This document shows, piece by piece, positions 54,630 through 63,989 of a stretch of 64,000 nucleotides of DNA. The stretch spans positions 3,498,240 through 3,562,239 of the forward strand of contig NZ_JH651379.1 of NCBI RefSeq assembly GCF_000260115.1, written 5' to 3'. The position numbers and the translations under genes are program-made. Origin of the DNA: Galbibacter orientalis DSM 19592 (GTDB taxonomy: Bacteria > Bacteroidota > Bacteroidia > Flavobacteriales > Flavobacteriaceae). Each line of letters opens with the position of its first letter. Position 1 is the first letter of the stretch. The notes beneath the pieces are model-generated. The model saw only the letters and a program-made list of their open reading frames with translations. It was not told the origin of the DNA and did no database searches.

Positions 54630-55532
54630 TTATTTTAAGTCAAATTGTGTCGACCCTAATTCTTTTAAATTCTGGTCGTAAACCACAACACTGTATTTTC
54701 CTTCAGCAAAATCTTCTCCTTCTTTATTAATAAAGTCACATACATCTAAAACAGTGTTTTCATAGTAAAAACTAGAAGCTTTACTGTAAGTTATACTTAT
54801 AGGTTCTGATGTTTCTGTACCTTCTTTTGCAGCTACAGCACGCTCTCCCATAATTGTTCCAGATGGATCTGTTACTTGAATATAGAATTGTTTAGCTCCA
54901 GGTTTTGTAATTTTATTAGCTCCAACTGTGTAACAAATTTTTAATTTGTCTGCTCTTCTATTATTGTTTACAGAAACAATTTTACCACTATTACGCTCTT
55001 TAACAGCTTCCGCAGAAAACTTAGCCAACCCTAAAGCAGCTCCTGTTTCTACAACTTTAGAAAGCTGAGTGTTTTGCATAATTAAAGAATCTGTAAACAT
55101 AGATTGTTCCTGTAAAGCAGTTTTTGTACTATCTCTTTGCATAGCCAACAACGTATTTGAAGCTCTTAAAGAATCGTTTTGAGTTAACAAAAATTCACGC
55201 TCTTTGGTAAGTTGTTGTACTTGTCTTCTATATCTAGAAAGCGAACTAATGTCTGCTTTCATTTGCTGTACAGAATCTATATAGGTTGCAATTTTATTTC
55301 GTGCTTCTACCAATTCAGCATTTGCTGATTCACTTTCAGAAATAGCCCTATCATAATCAGATTTCAAATTATTCAAATCTTCAATAACAAGATTTTTTTC
55401 TTTGTTAAGCTTGTTAGTAGTCTCTTTTTTACTGTTATACAGGCTTGCTGTATAAATAAGAGTTCCTATCAAAGCAGCAGCAAGTAGTCCTGCTATTACT
55501 TTTAAACCATTATTGGATTTTGTTTCTGTCAT
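54630..55532 (-). CDS. Coiled-coil membrane-anchored protein of unknown function
   Basis: A 300-residue protein with one N-terminal membrane helix (about 11-31, VIAGLLAAALIGTLIYTA). Residues about 40-165 are a long charged coiled coil with regular heptads. A compact C-terminal domain (about 190-300) is beta-rich, with KLKICYTVGANKITKPGAKQ and YSVVVYDQNLKELGSTQFDL. Such proteins are common in flavobacteria and often misannotated as chromosome-partitioning proteins. No nucleotide-binding motif is present, so that label is not supported. Function is not assigned. Confidence 0.72.
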   Translation of the reverse strand: MTETKSNNGLKVIAGLLAAALIGTLIYTASLYNSKKETTNKLNKEKNLVIEDLNNLKSDYDRAISESESANAELVEARNKIATYIDSVQQMKADISSLSRYRRQVQQLTKEREFLLTQNDSLRASNTLLAMQRDSTKTALQEQSMFTDSLIMQNTQLSKVVETGAALGLAKFSAEAVKERNSGKIVSVNNNRRADKLKICYTVGANKITKPGAKQFYIQVTDPSGTIMGERAVAAKEGTETSEPISITYSKASSFYYENTVLDVCDFINKEGEDFAEGKYSVVVYDQNLKELGSTQFDLK

Positions 55533-55772
55533 AAGTTGTTTATTTAAAAATTTGGTACGGCAAAATAGTCATTCTTTTCTATGCCTTACGAATTATATAC
55601 GTTTAAAAGTTAAAAATAGATTTTTTAAAACTATTTTATTGTATCATATCAGTTTTTTTTTAACATTTACATATAGAACTCATTTAAACTTTTTCTATTT
55701 CCTGAAAATTTCAACGAGTTCATAGATTATCTTTTGATAAAAGCGTTTACAGCTTTATAATAAATATACAGT

Positions 55773-56789
55773 ATGTCTTCAAATTTGGTTAGTTACGATT
55801 TAAAAAAAATCACCCCTTTAATTGCTCCTAGAAAAGGAGAGCAAAAATTAGGGGAACATATAGAATTATTACATGAGAACGATTCCCTTGTTTCTCAATT
55901 ATCAGCTTCAGAAACTAAATATGTTTTAATGGGAATTCCCGAAGATATTGGGGTAATAGCAAATTTAGGAAAGCCTGGAACAAGAAATGCTTGGGAAGCA
56001 GCATTGCCATATATTTTAAATATTCAAAATAACCAATACACAAAAGGTAATAAAGTTTTATTATTAGGGCATTTAGATTTTTCTTCTGAATTAAAAAAAA
56101 TTGATGCCCTTTCAGGAGAGGAACAAATTGAAGAAGCTCGTAATATCACCGCTCTTATAGATACGGAAGTGACTAATATAATCCATAAAATTGTTACTAG
56201 CGGAAAGAAACCTATTGTTATTGGCGGCGGACATAATAATGCCTACGGAATATTAAAAGGCGCTTCATTGGCTTATGGAAATGCTATAAATTGCCTTAAT
56301 ATAGATGCACACACCGATTTTAGAAAACGTGAAGGTCGACATAGCGGAAACGGATTCTCCTATGCTTTTCATGAAGGATTTTTAGAAAATTACTTTATCT
56401 TTGGGCTTCATGAAAACTATACTTCAAAAAAAGTATTTAAAACCCTAGAGAAGGAGTCTCGAATTAAATACAATACTTTTGAAGAACTGTATGTGCGTTG
56501 TGAAAAAGGCTTTGATTTTGAAATAAAAGAAGCGATTGATTTTGTAAAACCTTCTAAATTTGGACTAGAAATAGATATGGATTCCATAGAAGGAATGCCT
56601 AGTAGTGCCATTACAAGCTCAGGATTACCTCTTAATACTGTGAGAGAAATTATATTTAAAAGTAAAAAGGCAAAAAACATTTCTTATCTCCATATTTGTG
56701 AAGCTGCTCCGATTATGGAAAACGAACGAGAAAAAAACTTAGTTGGTAAAGCAATAGCTTATCTAGTTTCCGATTTTATAAGAAAGTAA
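55773..56789 (+). CDS. Formiminoglutamase/arginase-family hydrolase
   Basis: A 338-residue ureohydrolase-fold enzyme. The Mn2+ ligands are in IGGGHNNAYG, NIDAHTDFR and EIDMDSIEG, a pattern of the formimidoylglutamase (HutG) branch of flavobacteria. This branch hydrolyses formimino-glutamate to glutamate and formamide in histidine breakdown. No other hut genes are in the window, so assignment to HutG rather than another arginase-family activity is by family resemblance only. Confidence 0.8.
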   Translation: MSSNLVSYDLKKITPLIAPRKGEQKLGEHIELLHENDSLVSQLSASETKYVLMGIPEDIGVIANLGKPGTRNAWEAALPYILNIQNNQYTKGNKVLLLGHLDFSSELKKIDALSGEEQIEEARNITALIDTEVTNIIHKIVTSGKKPIVIGGGHNNAYGILKGASLAYGNAINCLNIDAHTDFRKREGRHSGNGFSYAFHEGFLENYFIFGLHENYTSKKVFKTLEKESRIKYNTFEELYVRCEKGFDFEIKEAIDFVKPSKFGLEIDMDSIEGMPSSAITSSGLPLNTVREIIFKSKKAKNISYLHICEAAPIMENEREKNLVGKAIAYLVSDFIRK

Positions 56790-56863
56790 ATCTTTATTAA
56801 GTAATTACACAATTAAAATACATATTAGATCATTAGTGCTACACTAATGCTTCTACATTAAAT

Positions 56864-56983
56864 AAACTCCCTCGAGGTAAGCCTACGAGGTATTTAATAG
56901 AAAATAATTTAATCCATTTCGACGTAGAGCCCTTCGGGAAACTCAGAACAGGCTCTGGAGAAGAAAACCCTCAATGAGGGATT
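56864..56983 (+). repeat. Interspersed 120-bp repeat, copy D
   Basis: A full copy in forward orientation with CTCGAGGTAAGCCTACGAGG, a slightly changed core (CTTCGGGAAACTCAGAACA), and CCCTCAATGAGGG at the end. It ends 7 bp before the ATG of the GNAT gene, so it forms that gene's leader and may contain or block its ribosome binding region. Confidence 0.85.
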
Positions 56984-56990
56984 GAAATAT

Positions 56991-57455
56991 ATGAACATAG
57001 AAATTGTACCATTTAAAATGGAATATGCTACTGCATTTAGAGATTTAAATGTAGAATGGCTTGAGAAATTCTTTATTGTAGAACCTCATGATAAAGAAGT
57101 ATTATCTAATTGTAAAGAGAATATTATAGATGAAGGAGGATTTATATATTTTGCTAAAATAGATACTGAAATAGTAGGGTGCTTTGCTTTTTTAAAAGTT
57201 GAAAATGGAATTTTTGAATTAACAAAAATGGCTGTTTCTCCAGAATACCGTGGTAAAAAAATAGGTCAGCATTTATTACAGTTTAGCATAGATACTGCCA
57301 AAGACAAAGGTTTTAAGGAGGTACTCCTCTACTCTAGCAGAAAGCTTGAAAATGCTATTCACCTCTATCGTAAATATGGTTTTAAAGAAGTGCCATTAGA
57401 ACCAAATACTCCATACAAACGTGCAGATATTAAAATGGTTATGAAAATAGTATAA
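56991..57455 (+). CDS. GNAT-family N-acetyltransferase
   Basis: A 154-residue acetyltransferase. The acetyl-CoA loop is MAVSPEYRGKKIGQHLL (Q/R-x-x-G-x-G/A type), and the GNAT C-terminal helices (AIHLYRKYGFKEVPLEP) follow. The substrate is unknown. The ATG at 56991 is the most likely start. A TTG at 56982 is inside the repeat and would add MKY. The leader is made by repeat copy D. Confidence 0.85.
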   Translation: MNIEIVPFKMEYATAFRDLNVEWLEKFFIVEPHDKEVLSNCKENIIDEGGFIYFAKIDTEIVGCFAFLKVENGIFELTKMAVSPEYRGKKIGQHLLQFSIDTAKDKGFKEVLLYSSRKLENAIHLYRKYGFKEVPLEPNTPYKRADIKMVMKIV

Positions 57456-57519
57456 GGAATGGTTTGTATGGTTCTCAATTATATTTAATAGAGATTTAAA
57501 AGTAAAAGTGTCTAAAAAA

Positions 57520-58437
57520 TTAGCCTGCCATAGTTACTCTTTTAGCATCTTTTTGAATTTTTACGCGCTCTTCTGCATATTCTTTTCCTTGTTCCCACCA
57601 TTGCGCCATTAATTCCTTATTAAAATACAGGGAGTTTTCTGTTAATCTTGTAGGAGTAAAATAAGTGTTTAGCTTCACATTTTTATTGATAGCTGCTAGT
57701 TTTCCTTCAACCACATCATGAGATTCTAGTTGGTCTAATACAAAACTATATAAATTTACCATTAAAGAAAATGGATTCTTACCTAACACTTTTTTGTGCT
57801 CCATGTTTTCAGTTTCTAAAATAATGGCATCAACTTCCGTAGCGCCCATTTTAATAGCTTCGCGAATTGGAATTACACACCCTAATCCGCCATCAGCATA
57901 CTCAAAACCATTTTTTTTAGCAAGCGACATAAACGGAACATAATTACAAGAAAGCCAAATCCAATCACAAAAATCTTCATATTCATAATCCATAATCGAC
58001 TTATATTCTACTCGATTCATAGATAAATTAGAAACCGTTACCACTACATTTTTCCCTTTCTCTTTGAGTAAATTATAATCGTTTTCAGAAAAATGTTTTT
58101 TGATGTGCTTACGTAAGTTTTTACTTTCCCCAAATGTACGCTTACGCTTTATAAGTTGCCACATTACGTTTAAGTAATTAATAGCTACATATTCTTCATC
58201 TCCTTTTTTACGAGTTACAAACGGATTGTTACTGAAAATTTTACGCTGAGTAACGGTAGTATAAACTTCGTAGATTTTTTCGATATCATTATTTGCCAAA
58301 TGTGGAATCAATAAGCTTCCGGTAGAGGTTCCTAAATAAAGATCGTAATCTCTTTTTTCCTTTTTCATAAGATGCTCTGCAACACCACCGGCAAATGCTC
58401 CTTTACTTCCCCCTCCACTTATAACTAATGCTCGCAT
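57520..58437 (-). CDS. Patatin-like phospholipase A
   Basis: A 305-residue cytoplasmic-looking patatin. The oxyanion loop is GGGSKGAFAGG (8-18), the catalytic Ser is S38 in GTSTG (36-40), and the catalytic Asp is in the DGG of EYADGGLGCVIP. Patatins hydrolyse acyl chains of phospholipids. It is a tandem paralogue of the gene upstream at 58465, with the motif residues at identical positions and many shared segments (VVTVSNLSMNRVEYKSI). The two are 27 bp apart and probably co-transcribed, with this gene second. Confidence 0.9.
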   Translation of the reverse strand: MRALVISGGGSKGAFAGGVAEHLMKKEKRDYDLYLGTSTGSLLIPHLANNDIEKIYEVYTTVTQRKIFSNNPFVTRKKGDEEYVAINYLNVMWQLIKRKRTFGESKNLRKHIKKHFSENDYNLLKEKGKNVVVTVSNLSMNRVEYKSIMDYEYEDFCDWIWLSCNYVPFMSLAKKNGFEYADGGLGCVIPIREAIKMGATEVDAIILETENMEHKKVLGKNPFSLMVNLYSFVLDQLESHDVVEGKLAAINKNVKLNTYFTPTRLTENSLYFNKELMAQWWEQGKEYAEERVKIQKDAKRVTMAG

Positions 58438-58464
58438 ACTTTTATATTGATTTTTTATAGTAGC

Positions 58465-59361
58465 TTATAACTGACTCGTTTCTTTGTTTTTAAATTTAGC
58501 AAAATCAAAACCACTTTGCCACCATCTTGTCATTTTTTCTTTGTTGAAAATTAAGGAATTTGTAGTTAATACAGTTGGTGTATAATAAAAATTTATAATA
58601 ACATCATTATTAGACGCTACAAACTTCCCAATTCTAATGTTTTGATGTTCAATTCTATCCAACATAAAACTAAACATAGTGGTAAGTAATGAAAATGGAT
58701 TTCTAGAAGGCAAACGATTTAATTGTGTTACTTCCGTTTGAAGGATAATAGCATCAATTTCTGTAGCCCCTCTCCTAATTGCTTCTTCAATAGGAACCAT
58801 AGTGCCAATACCTCCATCTGCATATTCACAGCCTTCTTTTCTCACTAAACTCATAAAAGGTGTGTAATTACTGGAAATCCAAACCCAATCGCAAAAATCA
58901 TCATACGTAAAATCGTTAATAGATTTGTATTCTACTTGATTTAAGGATAAATTGGATACGGTTACTATTACTTCTTTTTTACTGTGTTTTAATTTTAAAA
59001 ACTCTTCTTCTGTAAAAGTATTTCGAATCAGTTTTTTAAGATTATAACTCTCTCCAAAAGTTTTACTTCCTCTTAAAAAATTGCGAATTACATTTAAATG
59101 ATGAATCGAAATTTGCTGAACTCCATACTTTTTTTTAATTCGAAACGGACAAATATTAAAGATGCTTTCGTTGTTTACTGAGGTATAAATAGCCTTTATC
59201 TTTTCTACTTCATTAAGCGCTAAATGATTTACCAACAAACTCCCTGTGGAAGTTCCCAAAAATAAATCGTACTCTACTTTTAATTCCTCTATTAAATATT
59301 GAGCAACTCCGCCAGCAAACGCCCCCTTTGATCCTCCTCCAGATATTACAAGTGCTTTCAT
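58465..59361 (-). CDS. Patatin-like phospholipase B
   Basis: A 298-residue patatin with the same motifs as its neighbour: GGGSKGAFAGG (8-18), GTSTG (S38) and DGG in EYADGGIGTMVP. It likely arose by gene duplication with the 57520 gene. Sequence has diverged mainly in the C-terminal third. It is the first gene of the pair. Functions of the two copies may overlap or be split between substrates. Confidence 0.9.
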   Translation of the reverse strand: MKALVISGGGSKGAFAGGVAQYLIEELKVEYDLFLGTSTGSLLVNHLALNEVEKIKAIYTSVNNESIFNICPFRIKKKYGVQQISIHHLNVIRNFLRGSKTFGESYNLKKLIRNTFTEEEFLKLKHSKKEVIVTVSNLSLNQVEYKSINDFTYDDFCDWVWISSNYTPFMSLVRKEGCEYADGGIGTMVPIEEAIRRGATEIDAIILQTEVTQLNRLPSRNPFSLLTTMFSFMLDRIEHQNIRIGKFVASNNDVIINFYYTPTVLTTNSLIFNKEKMTRWWQSGFDFAKFKNKETSQL

Positions 59362-59448
59362 CTGTTAATATTTATGTTTCTCAATGGTAAGATGCATGCT
59401 CTTGACATCATATTGGTTGGTTTTTAATTGTTAATGGCCATTTCATAA

Positions 59449-61536
59449 TTAATTTTCTTGTAGCTGTTGTTCAAGAAAAACTTTTTCTTCGGAAGGTAAA
59501 TCGGTTACAATTCCTTCTAAGACAATTCTATAATCTTTATTACTCATTAACTCTTTCAACAATTCTCTTGAAAATTTTGAAAACTGCCATACAGGATGCT
59601 TGCAAGCTTGAACTAAATTTCTAAGAGCCATTTCATCAAATCCTTTTATTTGATAAAGATATTGAAAAGCCTGTTGACGGATTTCAAAATGTTGTGAGGG
59701 ATTGGTGTAACTTAACAAAATATCAAAATATTCTTTTTTATTATTTTGCTGATAGTCTTCTGTAATTAAAGCCAATGTAAGCCATAATGTTTCAATGTTT
59801 TTATCGCTAAAACCCGTTATTCCTTTCGTTTTATCAAGAAATCTAACTCTATCTTTTGGAAAAGGAAAATTTACCCACAACTTCATCAAAGCATTCTGTA
59901 TGGTTAGATAACTCTTATCTAATAGTAATTTTTCGAATTCTGATTTAAATTCTTGCGGAATAGGATTCATATATAGTGCTACCGCTTGTCGTGTTTTTAA
60001 TACGTTAGACTGCATAGCCTTTAAAAAAACAGCCTTCTCCTCTTCGGAATTAGGAAGCAAGCGTTTAAGAATATGAGTAACTATAACAGATTTATCTTGA
60101 GAAGAAAAAATAATAGGATGCGCTTCTGCATATTTTATTACTTCTTCATTATTCATTTCATCTATGGTTAACAGGGTTTTAGAGACTTCATTTTGAAGCA
60201 ACAATTGTTTTGCATCTTCTAATGGAAATTTAGGATTTACAAACCACTTTTGGACAAAATCTTCTAATTTAATCTGACTTTTAGCAGCAGCTATATTGAT
60301 AAAGTTGTGAGTATTGGCGTTTTTAAAAGCATAATCTTTTAAATATTTCTTTATCGATTTTTTAAACGCTCTATCGCCAATATAATTCCGCAATGCAAAA
60401 ATAGCCCAAGCACCCCGCTCATAGAAAGTAAGGCTACTCGCCTTTGGATTGAGCAGACTTTCACCTCCATTTTTATTTAAATCCTCTAATTGTTTAGCTG
60501 AATTATACAATTGCTCGTAAAAATAATCTTCCCCAAAAATCTCCTTTTCAGCCAAAAGCGCATAATACGTAGCAAAACCTTCTTGTAACCAATGGTGTGT
60601 GCTACTCTCCTCTGTTACTAAATCTCCAAACCATTGATGCGCCAATTCATGTGCATTAACATTGATGTAATTTTTATCAATAAACCCAATTGAATCTACC
60701 ATATGTGAATCGGAAAAAATAGTAAGCGATGTATTTTCCATCCCAGCATATAAAAAATCTTTTACTGGAACTTGCTTATAATTCTGCCACGGATAAGCAA
60801 CACCTATTTCTGTTTCTAAAAAGTCAAAAATATGCTTTGTATGCCTATAAGTAGGTTCTACTATATCCGATTTATTTGGATAATAATACATTTCTATAGG
60901 AATTCCACTTTTAGAAACCTCCGTTTCATAATCGTAATTCCCAACTGCTAAAGCTACTAAATAACTACTCATTGGATATTGCATATCGTATTTCCAAGTA
61001 GTTAAATTCTTCTCTTCTATTTTATCTACAAGTTTTCCATTTGCTATAGTTTTATATATTGATGGAGTTGAAATAGAAAGATCAAATTCTATCTTCTCGT
61101 TCATATCATCAAAGCTAGGAAGCCAATTAGAAGTGTATTTTCCTTGCCCTTGCGTCCATACTTGAGTTTTATTATTTCCGTCAGGAGACACAAAGTATAA
61201 AGCTTTTTTAGGACTTGTATAATATTCTATTTTTAAACTATTTAAAGTATTTGATTTAAAGTTATAGTTTACTTTTAGTTTTGTATTGTTATAAGTAAAT
61301 TCAACAGGAGAATCATTTAAAAACACAGCTTCTATTTCCATGTTTTTAGCATCAATAAAAAGCGAATCCGTAGCTTTTAAAATATCAAAAGTATAAACAA
61401 CATAACCTGAAACTTTTTTTAATTCAGGATCAATTGTTAGCGTAACATCTCCTTTTTTTATATCTATAAATTGAGTCTGTTGGGAAAATCCAATAAAAGA
61501 AATAAAGAAAAAAAATAGGGCAAAGAATAGCTTCAT
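59449..61536 (-). CDS. M1-family zinc aminopeptidase
   Basis: A 695-residue exported peptidase. A signal peptide (residues about 1-18, ending GFSQ) precedes a beta-sandwich N-terminal domain. The exopeptidase motif GMENT (in FLYAGMENTSLTIF) and the zinc motif HELAH (H296, E297, H300) with E319 (QEGFATYY) 18 residues on are intact. An alpha-helical C-terminal domain follows. It should remove N-terminal residues from peptides in the periplasm. Length fits the family. Monocistronic. Confidence 0.93.
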   Translation of the reverse strand: MKLFFALFFFFISFIGFSQQTQFIDIKKGDVTLTIDPELKKVSGYVVYTFDILKATDSLFIDAKNMEIEAVFLNDSPVEFTYNNTKLKVNYNFKSNTLNSLKIEYYTSPKKALYFVSPDGNNKTQVWTQGQGKYTSNWLPSFDDMNEKIEFDLSISTPSIYKTIANGKLVDKIEEKNLTTWKYDMQYPMSSYLVALAVGNYDYETEVSKSGIPIEMYYYPNKSDIVEPTYRHTKHIFDFLETEIGVAYPWQNYKQVPVKDFLYAGMENTSLTIFSDSHMVDSIGFIDKNYINVNAHELAHQWFGDLVTEESSTHHWLQEGFATYYALLAEKEIFGEDYFYEQLYNSAKQLEDLNKNGGESLLNPKASSLTFYERGAWAIFALRNYIGDRAFKKSIKKYLKDYAFKNANTHNFINIAAAKSQIKLEDFVQKWFVNPKFPLEDAKQLLLQNEVSKTLLTIDEMNNEEVIKYAEAHPIIFSSQDKSVIVTHILKRLLPNSEEEKAVFLKAMQSNVLKTRQAVALYMNPIPQEFKSEFEKLLLDKSYLTIQNALMKLWVNFPFPKDRVRFLDKTKGITGFSDKNIETLWLTLALITEDYQQNNKKEYFDILLSYTNPSQHFEIRQQAFQYLYQIKGFDEMALRNLVQACKHPVWQFSKFSRELLKELMSNKDYRIVLEGIVTDLPSEEKVFLEQQLQEN

Positions 61537-61547
61537 GGGGTTTTAAA

Positions 61548-62072
61548 TTTACTCGATAATCGAGATTTTAATGCTCCAAAACCTATTTCAGAATCAAAAT
61601 GCTTTTCTTATAACTACCTTGTAGGTTTACCCCTGCTAGGTAGTTTACTCACATTAAGCATGTTTATATTCTTCAACACTAGGTCGGAATATTACATTAT
61701 AATTTATATCTTTTTCTTGTAAGTTTATTACATAGTTATTGGCTACCAAAATACTATTTTCTAATGAAATTTTAGTGTTCTATAACTATTGTTGTCCGAT
61801 AAAAGTTAACGGAATTTATTGTACTCCACTTATATCAAGGCTTAAATGAGGTTTTCAAAATAGGCTCCTTGCTATTAGTAAAAATGAATGAAAAGAGGAT
61901 TTTAGTAATGTTTATTATCTAAATTACTTGTTTTTAGATAGTTAATATTTAGTCGTTGTTCTTTTTCTTATAGCGAGCGGACTTGTATTTTTACTCGGAC
62001 ATTAATGTTTCTATACTATTAAAGAAGAAGGAAACTACATCAAAGTAACTAAACTTTCGATTATCGAGTAAA
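61548..62072. repeat. 525-bp non-coding element bounded by inverted repeats
   Basis: The left end TTTACTCGATAATCG (61548-61562) and the right end CGATTATCGAGTAAA (62058-62072) are perfect 15-bp inverted repeats. Allowing one mismatch they extend to about 19 bp. The interior has no credible gene and includes a small CTACCT...AGGTAG hairpin. It resembles a non-autonomous (MITE-like) transposable element or a decayed one. No target duplication was established. Confidence 0.6.
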
Positions 62073-62192
62073 ATTAGAGCAAAAAAAACATCAATCCATT
62101 TAAAAAAGCCAAACGGATTGATGTAACAACTGGTTTAAAAAACCTAACTAACCATCGTAATAATTCTTAGAAACCTTTGGTAATAAAATATC

Positions 62193-62954
62193 TTAATCGG
62201 CAATTTTATATTTTGGTGGAAGTGCTCGTTTACGACGACTCCTCATAAGTTTGTTTATTTTTAATTTATAATATTCATAGCCTATAATGATAGAAATAGC
62301 AAAACAAGCAACATAAAATACCATAAATTGAATTTTTAAATACACTACTCCTGCAAAAATCCCCCCTGTAATATATGCTAAGGCTATGGAGAGCAATATT
62401 TTTCCTTTCTCTTTTAGCGCTTTATTATTACGGTATTTCTTTTTTGTGTACATAGAAGCAAGAATACCAACATCGGTGGTAAGTCCTGTCATATGCGTTG
62501 TTTTTACCGAAAAATTAGAAATACTAGCGGTCAGTCCATTTTGTAATCCCATTGCAAACAACATCAAACCAACCATAATTTCGGTTTCCCATAAGGTTTC
62601 TTGATAATAAAACTCCCCATAAGTTCCTACTGCAAACAGACATATAATTTCAAGAAATAACGGTACCGAATGTGCGATGTACGAATTTTTATGATTGAAG
62701 TTTATTATGACTTGATTGGAGCAAAAGTTTCCTATAAAAAATAAAAAGATCCAAGCAAATACAATGATAGCGCCATTCCAATTCCCCTTGGCCACCTCTT
62801 CAGCAAAAATTGCATAATGCCCAGTTACATTCGACGTAAATGCAAAAAATATAATTACAGAAGTAACATTAACCATTCCTGCTGAAAAAGCAGATAAGGA
62901 TCCTAGTTGGATATTATCTTTGACGGTTCTGCTATTATTAAATTTTCTCAGCAT
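62193..62954 (-). CDS. YoaK/DUF1275-family membrane protein
   Basis: A 253-residue inner-membrane protein with six predicted helices, the DUF1275 (YoaK) family. Typical segments are GSLSAFSAGMVNVTSVIIF, FTSNVTGHYAIFAEE and MTGLTTDVGI. Function is unknown; transport has been suggested because of the fold. The start overlaps the upstream gene by 17 bp, and it is the last gene of a three-gene operon with an unknown protein and a Usp-like protein. Confidence 0.87.
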   Translation of the reverse strand: MLRKFNNSRTVKDNIQLGSLSAFSAGMVNVTSVIIFFAFTSNVTGHYAIFAEEVAKGNWNGAIIVFAWIFLFFIGNFCSNQVIINFNHKNSYIAHSVPLFLEIICLFAVGTYGEFYYQETLWETEIMVGLMLFAMGLQNGLTASISNFSVKTTHMTGLTTDVGILASMYTKKKYRNNKALKEKGKILLSIALAYITGGIFAGVVYLKIQFMVFYVACFAISIIIGYEYYKLKINKLMRSRRKRALPPKYKIAD

Positions 62955-63414
62955 AATTTATCTCTTCTTTTTTCTTAAAAGTTAGCTTAACTATTCCCCT
63001 TGCTTGAATATCCGATTGGAAGTGAAGCTCCATTTCTTTATCATTAATTTTATAAAGATTGTAATGTTCATTCTTAAAATCGGGATATTTAAGTTTTAAA
63101 ATATGTCCCCTTCCTTTGAGTGTCCACTCTAACTTCTTTTTCCTGTCTTCACTAGAGAGAAGAACTTCCCCATTTGGTAAAAACTCCCAAGTTTCCGCTT
63201 CATGTATAATCAAGCCTTCTGTAATATCATTCTTTATAGTTTCATCAATATATTTATTGTTTTTTAATGGCAATTTTTCATACTTCCAAGATGTTTCTTC
63301 CCAAACCCCAACTATTTCCATATTTGGAGGAGTGCTTTTGCTTAAAACAAGTGTAATTGTTGTTACAATAACTACAAACGAAAGCAGGTATATTAGTACA
63401 ATTTTATTCTTCAT
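62938..63414 (-). CDS. Single-pass membrane protein with lipocalin-like domain
   Basis: A 158-residue protein. An N-terminal membrane segment (about 4-25, IVLIYLLSFVVIVTTITLVL) is followed by a small beta-barrel-like domain with VVGVWEETSWKYEKLPLK, AETWEFLPNGEVLL and KEMELHFQSDI, similar in pattern to lipocalin-like DUF4923/DUF5004-type proteins. No specific function can be given. It lies between a Usp-like gene and a YoaK gene with which it overlaps. Confidence 0.65.
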   Translation of the reverse strand: MKNKIVLIYLLSFVVIVTTITLVLSKSTPPNMEIVGVWEETSWKYEKLPLKNNKYIDETIKNDITEGLIIHEAETWEFLPNGEVLLSSEDRKKKLEWTLKGRGHILKLKYPDFKNEHYNLYKINDKEMELHFQSDIQARGIVKLTFKKKEEINYAEKI

Positions 63415-63431
63415 AATTGTTTTTTTGAGAG

Positions 63432-63902
63432 CTATGACGTAAGTAATTTCGCAAAAGTTCCTTGAGTCTGGTAGATTATTTCTAAAGGAGTTTCTACTTC
63501 ATTAACAATCAAATTTGACCTCTTAATAGTATTTATTAAAAGGAAATTTTTTTCTTTCTGCTTCTTCACAGCCATGGGAATATATGCTTCGTCTATCTTA
63601 TTTGCTTTTATATAGTTTTCAAAAGCATTTTTTGTATATCCATGATATAAATCTGTAGAAATAGAATTGATTATTCTAGCGTGTTTATTACCCAATATTT
63701 CAAGTGCTTCATTAAATTTTTCCTCTTGAAGCATTTCTATTTGTTGTTTTTTGGAGAAAAATAAAAGTTCTGTAATAGAGCTAGAAATTGGAGCGCTGTA
63801 AATAAGTACAATATTGATTTTTTCTGTCTGACTGCTAATTACTTTTTTTAATAGTGATAAAGACTGAATTGTAAAATCTGTAGGAACTAATATCTTCTTC
63901 AT
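63432..63902 (-). CDS. Usp-like nucleotide-binding fold protein (diverged)
   Basis: A 156-residue protein that starts like a universal stress protein (MKKILVPTDFTIQSLSLLKK). The C-terminal half lacks the ATP-binding G-x2-G-x9-G pattern of UspA. The middle has a Tyr/Lys-rich stretch (DLYHGYTKNAFENYIKANK). It is the first gene of the operon with the lipocalin-like and YoaK genes. A minus-strand TAGTTTTG at 63926-63933 fits the -7 box and lies 23 bp before the start. Confidence 0.68.
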   Translation of the reverse strand: MKKILVPTDFTIQSLSLLKKVISSQTEKINIVLIYSAPISSSITELLFFSKKQQIEMLQEEKFNEALEILGNKHARIINSISTDLYHGYTKNAFENYIKANKIDEAYIPMAVKKQKEKNFLLINTIKRSNLIVNEVETPLEIIYQTQGTFAKLLTS

Positions 63903-63925
63903 AGTTTGTTTTTTTTACTTAAAAA

Positions 63926-63933
63926 CAAAACTA
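63926..63933 (-). promoter_or_regulatory. Candidate -7 box of the Usp-like operon
   Basis: TAGTTTTG on the minus strand fits TAnnTTTG. No clear -33 partner. Confidence 0.35.
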
Positions 63934-63989
63934 TGTTTACATTATAAGAATGGAATTAAGACCACATTAGAATTCCATTAGAATTTTCA

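Noticed and set aside
54630-55532. Chromosome-partitioning ATPase annotation for the coiled-coil protein
   Set aside because: There is no Walker motif. The similarity that leads to such labels comes from the coiled coil alone.
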